A stretch of 64,000 nucleotides of DNA from Ectocarpus siliculosus (taxonomy: Eukaryota > Sar > Phaeophyceae > Ectocarpales > Ectocarpaceae). Numbering within the stretch: the first letter of the stretch is position 1; every line of letters begins with the position of its first letter. Positions 33,601 through 43,600 of this stretch are shown here, one piece after another. Both the position numbers and the translations under genes were made by a program. The stretch covers positions 6,370,338-6,434,337 of the forward strand of contig FN649751.1 of assembly GCA_000310025.1 (NCBI GenBank). The letters run 5' to 3'. Below the pieces are notes generated by a model that was given only the letters and a program-made list of their open reading frames with translations, was not told the DNA's origin and searched no databases.

Positions 33601-35958
33601 TTGACCAGGGCTTCTCTTTAGCGCGAGCAGATGCAGTAACCAACGCGGCTGAAGCGGCGGTGGAAGGGTGGCTGTTCGGCGCCGTCGGCAAGTCGGCACG
33701 CACGGCTCAGCCTGCAACTACGTCCCAGCCAGTGGAAAAAACGCTCGCGCACTCTTCTGACGAGATCGAAACGGGGGGAGTGAATGAGGACGAAGCGCGC
33801 TCTGGCGAACGCCGGCGAAGTCCTGCCGCTCCCACCCAACTTATGGTGCTCCCACTCGGGTTTCTGAAGGACATAGTGGAGCGTAGGGCATCGCTCAAGC
33901 CCGTTACAACCGCGCAACTAACGCCGATGGAGGCTAAAATGGGAGACGGAGAGTCGGAGGTGGCGTCGCGGCTACAACGCGAGTGGGGTGTTGAGCAAGA
34001 AGCGAGAGACAGAGCCGCTGCGCTCCTGGAGCTCACTGCACTCGTGCGGGCCAAAGCTTTGAATCGGTACGACCCAGGCGATTTCTCAAGGGAGGTGGTT
34101 TTCGGCGAAGGGAGGCACTCGGTGGTTTACAGAGTGTCCGCTACCAGGTCGTGCGGAGCAACGGGTAGGTTGGAGGATCATCCGTGTGGCCGCCCAGCGA
34201 CGAAAGGAGCAATGCTGAGAGAGGCTGCCGCGACGATGGCAAGGGAGGTCAGCACTGCTATCCTTGCAGCGGCGGAAACAGCTGTGGTTTCGATGAAAGA
34301 AACAAACGTGTCGAAAGTTGTCGTGGCTGAAGAGACAACGGTTGTGATGATGATGGCGGCGGCTCTCGTTGAGTCCGTTATTCGCACGTCGAGTTCGGCC
34401 GTGGTGATACCGGTGACGGCGGTGGCATCAAGAGAGAATGACAAAAATATTGGCACAGTGCTCGCCGCAAAGGAATTCCGATACACGCGAGCGGATGCAC
34501 CCGAGTCGATCCTGCGCCAAGCCCATCGAGAGGTGTGTATGCACCTACGAGTCTCCGATTGTGCCCACGTTGTTGCCGTCCGGGGGGTTTGGGTGCTGCC
34601 ACGAGTTACAATCCTTCTCGAACCAATGCACGGAGGGAACCTCCACGGTTTTCTCCGAGCTAGGGTTGCCGAGGACGATGAACGAAAAGAAGGCCACGAA
34701 ACACGAAGACAACGTGCTAGGCTTGTGTCGGAGGCCGCCGATGGTCTTGCCGCCCTTCACCACGCAGGAATAGTCCATCGAGACGTCAAGAGCCACAACG
34801 TGTTGGTGGTACGGCAACGACAGACGGCATTCGGAGGTGCCGAACCTGTCGTCGTTCGTGGACGTGAACACGGCGAGAGCGACCACAACTGCACGTTCTT
34901 GGAGGGTATTGATGAGTCGGGATGGGAAGCAAAGCTGGGAGACCTAGGAAGCGCAGCCTTGATCCCCCTGGAGGGGCAGGCTGCTTTGACAGAAGAGATC
35001 GGTACGAGTGGGTGGACGGCCCCAGAGGTGAGAAGATGGGACTTGTTCGCTTCCCTGACCCTGGAAACACATTTACGATTCAATGACGCCAATACGCCGC
35101 TCATCATGCCGTTGGTTGCTACTCAAGCTATGCCATCCTCGTGAAGTACGAATAGACTGCACGCTTCGTTCACATTTTCTTGGTTGCCTCTGTTGCTGCT
35201 GCTCTGGTTCCAGAAATCCTGTTTCCGAGAAGGCAGTTGCTTGTGGTTTGAAGGCAACCATCACCTTTGTTACTTGACTGTTGATTATCCAACCATTCTC
35301 CAGTGGACTTACCTGTATCTCGAGAAGCACCGAGCTCGTTGTCCTACGCGCCCCCGAAACAACTTTACGGCGAGTACACATCCTCGTCAATGGCCAACAT
35401 AGCTAAACACCGAACGGCGAGTGCCCATGATGGTGTTCACCAGGAAGAGGGCGACGGAGACGGGCAGGGGGAGTTTGGGGGGGTGGCTCTCTTGCGGGAA
35501 TGAATATGGAAATAGCACTACACAGTCACCACCATACACAGGCAATATAATATTATGCAAATATTTATTGTGGTTGACAACACGCAGACAAGTATTCTCG
35601 GTACTCGGACCCCACCCCTGCTGCTTTTCCCTCCTGGAAACCAAAAACCCACCGGCAGGTGTGCGAGGGCCGCGGGTACGGAACGCCGGCGGACGTATTC
35701 AGCCTGGGCGTGCTTATCTGGGACGCCTTCGTGTGCGGAGCGCTTGAGAACCCCATGTGCGGGCGGTCAGGAGACCAACTGACGGGGAGATTGAGACCCC
35801 GTTGGCCGCAGGCACCTTTTCCAGTTGTGCCTTCGGACATCGAGAGGTTGGCTGAGCGTTGTTGGGCCCCCGATCCTGAAGCTCGTCCGACTGCTGGTGC
35901 GGTAGCCGCCGAGCTTCGGGCGTTTTGTTGCCGTGCTTGTGTCGAAATTGATGGTTAA
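30616..35958 (+). CDS. TKL-like protein kinase with long repeat-bearing N-terminal region
   Basis: The C-terminal part is a kinase: glycine loop FGEGRHSVVY (34101-34130), catalytic Lys in LAAKEF (34470), helix-C Glu in HREVCMHL, hinge TILLEPMHGGNLHGFL, HRDVKSHN (Asp at 34782), DLG in place of DFG (34941-34949), and GWTAPE split by an intron. Donor GAG|gtgaga after 35027 joins acceptor cag|GTGTGC at 35659; the last exon, 35659-35958, gives GYGTPADVFSLG and the C-lobe, ending in TAA. HRDVKxHN fits TKL-type Ser/Thr kinases. Upstream lies a Ser/Thr/Pro-rich region with about six 60-residue repeats (32283-33352). The frame is continuous from about 31130. Upstream, 30616-31049 reads best in another frame (blocks VSAGCQYREVHLLGSHVV and GPRVLISVEMGGKDVALPP) and ends in a good donor AGGAT|gtgaga, so a short intron from 31050 to about 31128 is proposed. 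The start codon is provisional. The substrate is unknown. Confidence 0.75.
32283..33352 (+). repeat. In-frame 180-183 bp tandem repeat array in kinase gene
   Basis: About six units code for roughly 60 residues each. The core is ESRAMAHECSVEYLQQGLRA, followed by a second block SLAHILGV, then a Ser/Thr/Pro-rich linker with TALPENAG-like text. Unit starts (GAATCAAGAGCC or variant) fall at 32457, 32640, 32823, 33003 and 33183, with a diverged first unit from 32283. Spacings are 183, 183, 180 and 180 bp, all in frame. The repeat core looks amphipathic-helical (EYLQQGLRASLAHILG). Sequence identity is highest in the middle units. Confidence 0.9.
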
Positions 35959-36871
35959 CCTGCATGTCTGGTTTTCACTTGTGGTTTGGAGGGCTGCAAA
36001 GCCATATTTTGATTGTTGTTTTATTGTACGGAACTAGGATTGCGGTGTCCGTCGGAATCGTCCAATGCCGAGGTATTCCCCAGTGTCTCTTTAGTCCTCG
36101 ACGGTTTCAGAACATGTGATGGACTTTCTACAACTTTCATGTGGGGTCTAGGCATTTCTTCAAGATTCGCGTGTGGTGCGACATACACGAGTGCGCGAAA
36201 AGATGCGGTACACGGACTATTTTCAGGCCATCGTATGCCGAGCTGTAGTAGAACCCCTTGTGACAAAAAACCAAGGGCACATAGGCGGTATCCGCATGGC
36301 CTGGCGGCGCAAACACTCTTCACGGCACATACGTGAGCAAAGAGCGAATATGGTACCTTCCTTTCGCAAAGGGATCACAAGACACAAGAGACATACTTCA
36401 TTCAGTCCCGCCGTCGGACAGTATTTACGTCGAAGGAGAACATCCAAACGTGTTCTTGGGTAGGTTCCCAGTTCAGTTCCGGGCAGAAACCTCTGACACA
36501 TGGTAATACACAACATGTCCCATACCAAAAAAAAATGGGTGCCATGATCATGACAACACGCGGTACATTACAACCCGCCACTACGGCACTTGTGCGGTCT
36601 TCGCAAGTGCCCTCATCGCGCGAGGGAGGGCCATTTACGAAGACAAGAATCTGAAAAAAAGGTTGCACCTCCCATGGACGTGAACGCTTTCAAACGGCAC
36701 TCTCTAGGCACTCTACGTCTCATCAAAGCGAGGTCCCCTGCAGCCAGCATGCACTCGGGGCCCCATTATATCGCGGGCAAGCGATGGTATTCCCCGTTCA
36801 CATCGGGAACAACAAAAAAAACTGCGCCGACAAATCCATTACTTCACGCGCGTCTGGCCCCATGAGAACTC
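35959..36871. other. Intergenic between convergent kinase and OGFOD1 genes
   Basis: The two flanking genes are convergent, so this holds both 3' ends. No further exon was recognised and no polyadenylation signal is claimed. Confidence 0.5.
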
Positions 36872-39800
36872 CTACGCATCAATCGACGCCTTCATTTTTT
36901 TCCGGCTTCGCTCCGCCACCTCCTCCTCCTCCTCCTCCTCCTCCTCCTCCTCCTCCTCCTCCTCCTCCTCCTCCTCCTCCTCCTCCTCCTCCTCCTCCTC
37001 CTCCTCCTCTCCGCTGTGCCCTTCCGGCACCGTATCCAGCACTCCCCCCGGGGCGCCAAAACTACCCTCGCTGCTACTGCTGTCTTCGGCGCCGTCTTCT
37101 TCGCCGGTGCACGCGACGAGATACTCGCCCACGACGTCGTAACGGCTACCGGGGGCGGCGGAACTCACGTACTTGACGAAGCTCGTGATCGCCTCGTCGT
37201 CTCTCAGCACCAGGCTCAGGGCGTTCGACGCCGCGGACACCGATATCAGGGAGCCGCCCTCGTCCGCCTTGTACACCGCGGCGTCGTTCTTTTGCGCCCC
37301 CCCCCCACCTCCGGCGACCACACCTTCGCCCGGATCTGCCGTGCCGTTTTCCTTATCGCTTCGACTGCCGCCACCGCCGTCTTGCTCTGACGGCACAGAG
37401 CCGCCGTCTGTGCTGCCGGAACGGCTGCCTTCCTTTTCTTCCTCTTCCTCGTCGTCGTCCCCGCCAAGGTAGGTAACGTAGCCCCCGACCTCGTCCTGCC
37501 TCCACGCCGCCTCCTTGTACGGCTCCCGATCGTCCACGAAACACAGCGCCGCGTCCAGCACCATGTACTCCTCCCCCTGGGACCCCCCCACCCGCCCCTT
37601 GTCTGCAACATCACCACCACTACCACCACCACCATCGCGCTTTTTCCATTCCCACGGCACCCCGGGAGTTGCTAGCGTGTAGTCGAGGCCGGGCCTGAAG
37701 CGGCGGGCTTGCCGTCGAGATGCCACAACCGGGGAATCGCCAAGAAGCTTCTGAAGAAGGCCCTTGAAGGCCTCGCTCCGGAAGAGCTGGGTTTTCATCG
37801 AGTCGGCGGCGGCGGGACATGAGCAACCAAGCCGGGGTGGGTAAACAGACAAAACATTAGAGCTGGCGCACCATAACATGCACGAAAACACACACGGGCT
37901 GTCCTTTCAGAAATTCGCCAGCGTATTCCAAGGCTAGCTGAAAGCTCCCTTCTTGTGGTAGCGGCGCTTGTCCACTAGCGCCCAAGCAAAAAGCGGCATA
38001 AACTGCCAGCGGAGGTGAGACACATGAGAAAAGGCTCACCGTCGTTCGTGGAAGTGACGTCGAGCCCCGCTACAAGGACCCGTCGGCACACTGACTTGTG
38101 TCCAGTGAAGTGAAACCACACCAAAAAACATATAACACACTTACCTTGTCTCTGAGAGCCCTGAGCAGGGCGCCTATTTCATCATCATTGTCGCCGTCTC
38201 CTACGTCCTGTCCATCCGCTGAGCCTGCCGCAAGAGCAATACGCACGGGCACGAAGACGGGATCAAGGTGCCCATTTCACGTCACGAAAGACCAAGGAGA
38301 GCAAGTCCAGCAAACACCCGTGCTCATCCCCGATGGCGCGTTGCGATGCGAGTCTGGCGTAATTTTTGTTTTGTTTGTCTTCACTTCAAATCAGCGCTCA
38401 CAGCACAAGGGCCGTTTGCTCCAACCCGTGGTCACACAGAAGGGCCCCTCTCTGCCCTCCCCTCCTGCGGTACATTGCCTTCGATTTTTAATGCGAGAAG
38501 AGTTCAGCACTCACTTCCCTCTGTGTACACACGAACTAGCGCTATCCACTAGGCCAGGAGCGGAAGCGAGAGAAAAACTCACTTTGCAAGAAAAGCTCGC
38601 CTACGCCGGGATTCGAAACCCTGACCTGACCTCTAGAAGGTTTCGAGGATACCAACTATACCACCGGGGCGACCGGCTTGGTGAAAAAAAAAGCTCGAGG
38701 TGAGAATCGAACTCACGATCTCCTCTTTACAAGAGAGGTGCATTAACCACTGTGCTACACGAGCTATATCCTGCGGTTCACTACATAGTCACATTAGAGC
38801 AATGACAACAAACCACATACATAAAAGGACAGCAACTGTCGTCCGCGAAACACCCCACGCCGTTAGCTTGGCACAAGACCTGCCTCAACCTAGAAGAACA
38901 ACGCGGTCGCGGACCTCACCAAATGTGAAAACGTCGCAACGGAATCGAACGCCAAAAAAAAACCGCCATCATGTCATGTCTACCGCTTCTATAGTAATGG
39001 AACAATGGAACAGATGGGACGAACGCACACACAGCAGCATCCCACCAACATCACCAGCTAACAACACGTTGCGAAGCCCCCACCGCTAACAACAACAATT
39101 ACCTGGCTCTTTGGCGGCGGAGAGGCGCAACATCCGTTGTCGGTGGGGCGGGCCCGCCTTCCTCCAACCCCCCCGCACCCCGGCGTCGAAGGGCGACGCC
39201 TCCATGTACCCGAGGCCGTCGCTTCGGTCCGCCGCGATCGCGGCATCGACGATCTTCTGCGCGACATCGTCCTGTCATTCACGTCGTCGTAGTTGTCGTC
39301 GTTTGTTGAGTTAGGCACGCCAAACGCAAAGAGGGCATCCCGAATGTGCATGGAGCGGGGAGGGAGGAGGAAGGGGTGGGTATGCGGCAGCGAGAGCTCA
39401 AGGGAGTCCTGCTCATGAACGTTGGTTGGCTTGGCATGCATCGCCACGCACAGACGGGCTGACAACCGAACCTCGTTGCACACATCGTAAGCCAAAATTG
39501 ATTGTTCAACAACCGCAATAAACCCAATGCAAGCACCGGGGGATGATGATCAAACTCGGCAACATACTGCCCAAGAACCTGGCGGGGAACCCAAGGAAAA
39601 AAAAAACGAAATCCTCCAGAGAACAAACGCCAGCGCCACACGAGCCGACGGCATGAACCACGGAACAAGTCATGCCGCATCTCCCCGAGTTCACAGCAAG
39701 CTTTAGGCTTGGCCAATGAGAAATGGTACCTTGAGGAATCTGTGGAGTTGTATGGTAGACCCGTTTTCGTTGAACGCGGCTGCACATTGGTCCATCATCG

Positions 39801-40525
39801 CAGGCACAAGGTATTCCGGGTTCACCCACTCCGACAACTCTTGCAAGTCCTGAGGAATCGGGAGAAAACAGGGGGTCCGGACACAGATATGCTCGTGAGT
39901 ATTCGACATCCTCGCTGAATCAACCAAAAACGGCAACGAGGAAAAGCTAGTGACCAAAAATGAGTCCTCCCGGGACCCGCACGCGGACGTTGCACATCTC
40001 CACTTTCCGCGTGTAGTCAAACGGACGGTCAATATCAAAACGAACAGATCTCACGAGCCAACAGCAGCAGCCTCCGCCATTGTTGAGAGACAAGACGAAG
40101 GAAAACCTCGCTCCGCCGCAATTGCATGTGCTAGGTGCAGCGGGTTTCATTTCTCGGGAGCGACTAGTGCCCAGGGAAGGCCTTTAAGAGCTCACGCATC
40201 CACGGGAGTTCCGGCCATGTATTGTTTTTCTGCCGAAGCAAATGTGCCTCGTTCGCCGGGAGGCCACTTGCAATGGCCCGACGAAATGCTGGACGAAGAT
40301 GTGGACGCATAAGAGTTGCAGCAGTTACGAATTTCTAGAAACGTTCCATTCATTTTCCGTGGGCCACGGACAGCCTTGCATTCCGAATTCTCGGGCTCTG
40401 AGAGAACAGTATTTTCGGGCCCTCACAAACCACCATTTTCACCCTTTTTGCACTTCAACTTATACTCATCTCGATGCAACCTTCTCGACATTTGGGTATC
40501 TCTCATCCTGTCTCTCTCGGTGTCC

Positions 40526-40561
<36 letters not shown>

Positions 40562-40568
40562 TTCTATC

Positions 40569-40644
<76 letters not shown>

Positions 40645-43600
40645 TATCTATCTATCTATCTATTTTCTATTCGTCTCTCATGTCCCAGCTCACTTTAAAA
40701 TTCATGCTCACATGACATATTTCAATCTCGAGATTCCTGAATTATTTGACGAGATTCCTGGATTATTTGACTGGATTTCTCGTGATTTCCGAGGATTGGA
40801 GTTTGAAATACCGCGCGGAGATTCCCGAACCGGAGATTCCCGAATAACTATTCAGAGGGGTGTGTTGGCCCGATGACATATTTATTCAGGAAGGATCTTT
40901 AACTTTTTGTACCTCCGCCCGTGACGGAAGGGAGGAACAGCTCGCACGAGGGTAACCATGCCGCACGGCCCCCGACTGCTACTACTCGAACAGCTACCAC
41001 CGTGCAAGCCAGCGTGGCTTGTACCTCGCAGGCTGTTCCATCCCTCCGTCCTCCTGCTTGAGATATATCACCGATGATGCATCAATCCTCGTCTACATAC
41101 AACACCCGACATCAGCACAGCAAAACCGCATCTCGAATTGAAAAACCCAACCGCTCCACCAGTCAGCCGCTCCCTCCAGGTACTAGCTGCTGGCAATCTT
41201 GGTCAGAGGCAAAGAACGACAGAGGACGGACACAAAACCTAGACCCGCACCCCCAGAGCTTTTAGGACACCGCGCGCACGTAAGTATTCATAGCTTCATG
41301 AATCTCTCATCCAGTTATGCAACGATCCTCTGCTGTCGCTCAAGAATCGGTTGCTGTGTGTTTTTTCTTCCCAAAGGCTCTTCTCCGCTTAGTGACATAC
41401 TTCATCATGACCATCGACCGCGAGAGTGCCCTCCTGAAAGGTGCATGGTTAAATAACTGGGGCATGAGTGGCTAGGGTGTGCGTGTCTGGTGTGTGTGCT
41501 GTGTGTTGGCAGCGAGCCGAAGTTTTCGGTTGATCATCCTGTTCATCATCCTGTTCATCATGCATGCATGCGATAATTCAGCCAGCTGCCCAGCCGGCGA
41601 GAGAGAGGAAAATAGCATCTCGCTGTATCTGTGTGTGGTGTCGCTCTGCCTCTCTCTTGAAACACATCCCAACCAAACACGAAGTCTCAACACAGGCGTG
41701 CGTATGCATCCTAGTTCGCTGACAGCAGCGTAGCAGTTATGAAAGTCACCCGTCTCTCCAAGTTGGTCTCCCTCTGTGTACAACGTACTGCTGTAATCCT
41801 GCTGCAGCATAGTATGTGTGGCAGCAAGGTGTGCGCACACTGGACGGAGTTTCGGATTACACGTCATCTCTTGGAATATTAACTTCGGAACAGCTGTAGA
41901 ACACGCTGTGCTTTCTAGAGCACAGGAAGTAGTAGTAGTTCTCGTTTTGTCTCTCTAGGCTCGGGCTCTCTCGTCTTTTTTCGTTCTTTCTCTCTCTCTC
42001 CCTCTCTCTCTGTCTATTATCTCTCCGATTCTTTCCGGGGAATCTTTGCGATTCGTTCCTGTTGCCACTGCCACAGCTTTTCGGTGCTCCCCTCTCCTTT
42101 CGTGTCCCGCGCAGAAACTCCCTCTACAGCCGCCCTACGCTCACATGTAGCTTCTTCGTGTTCCGTTGGGGTGTATCCACGACGACACGCTGTTCTTTCC
42201 AACAGAACAATAAAGAGCAGCGTAGTGCTTTCTCAATACCGGACATGCGTGTTCCAATACATGCGCGGTTGCCTGAAAAACTCTGTTGTGTGCATTTTAT
42301 TTCAGTTTGGGTTCATTCAATCAAGAGTTTGCGCAGGACGAGATTTGGCTGAAAACGACCAGTTCGGGGTATTAAAATTTCCTCCGAAATACATTGTGCC
42401 AAAATTTGTCGCTATATTTGACCAGATAGAAAAATTTGCAAGCAAAACTTGCAAAGTGGCGAACAGACAACGACCACCTCGAACGGATACCCCGAGCATC
42501 TGCATCCCCCACACAGACATCCAGGCCAGCTATCAAAAACAGCGGAAGCCGCGCCTATTCGACCTACACCGCACGGGGGTTCTTCCGACCAGGGGGTTCT
42601 TCCGAGCAAACACAGGAGTATGCATATACATTCCGATCTCTTCAAGATACTTCAAGATAGACTGAATGGATGGTCCCATCCTTCCGGCTATCCGATCACA
42701 TGACGTCTGTCGCTCTGTTCTCCCCTGCACACATATATTTGCGGCTCTCCGATCACACGAGCACGAGGTCTGGCTCTCTGTCTGTCTGGATCTACGCTGA
42801 CGCTGAGAGGGCTCTATTTCGGGTCTTCTCGGGCTCTCACAGGGCTCCATGTTATCATTTCCATCTGTTCCACATCTTTGGAGCTCGCTGTTGTTTTCCG
42901 CTCACCGTTCTCTCTCATTTATTCTCATTGCGTTTGGCTCCTTCATCACATCCGGCTCGATCGCACGGAACCTTTCTCCCTTTCACACACGTCACGTTTT
43001 TTCGTGTCAGTCTCTCTCTCCCCTCACAAATATGAGTTTGTCGTCGGCTCTTACAACAACAGCAGCCTGTCTCTCCCTCTCAGATGTCCCACAGTATTAA
43101 ATTATTATTCCCGTTTTCGTTTCCGCTTTCATCATTCCCGTTTTCCCGCTTTTCTCGCTCGCTCGAGGAAACTTTGGAGCTTTCCTGTGCTCCCCATCCA
43201 CCACACATACAGGATCTCTTTCGAACTGCGCCTGTCACAGGGCTTTAGGCCAGTCTCTCTTTCTTTCGGCGCTCACACGCCAGTAGTCTGCCCCCTGACA
43301 CGTCGGACTTTCGCATGTTCCAAAATGCACACTTTCACGTTCATCTCACTCTCTGGGATCTCGCATGTACGCGTCTGAATGTGGTCCAGGCGCGAGAGAA
43401 AGCGGTTGCTGCTAGCTGAGCACTCCAGGAGGGAGCGGATGCAAGTCGTTAAGATCCGTATGTACTGTAGTACTACTCCGTGCGATGCAGTTCGAGCGTA
43501 TTTTGTCACTTCATTGAGGACTGCGTGAGGTTTCCTTCTCATTCAGTCAGTGAGCCCCTCATCTCCGAACCTACGGCCGTTCGTTTCCATGGTTTCTTCG

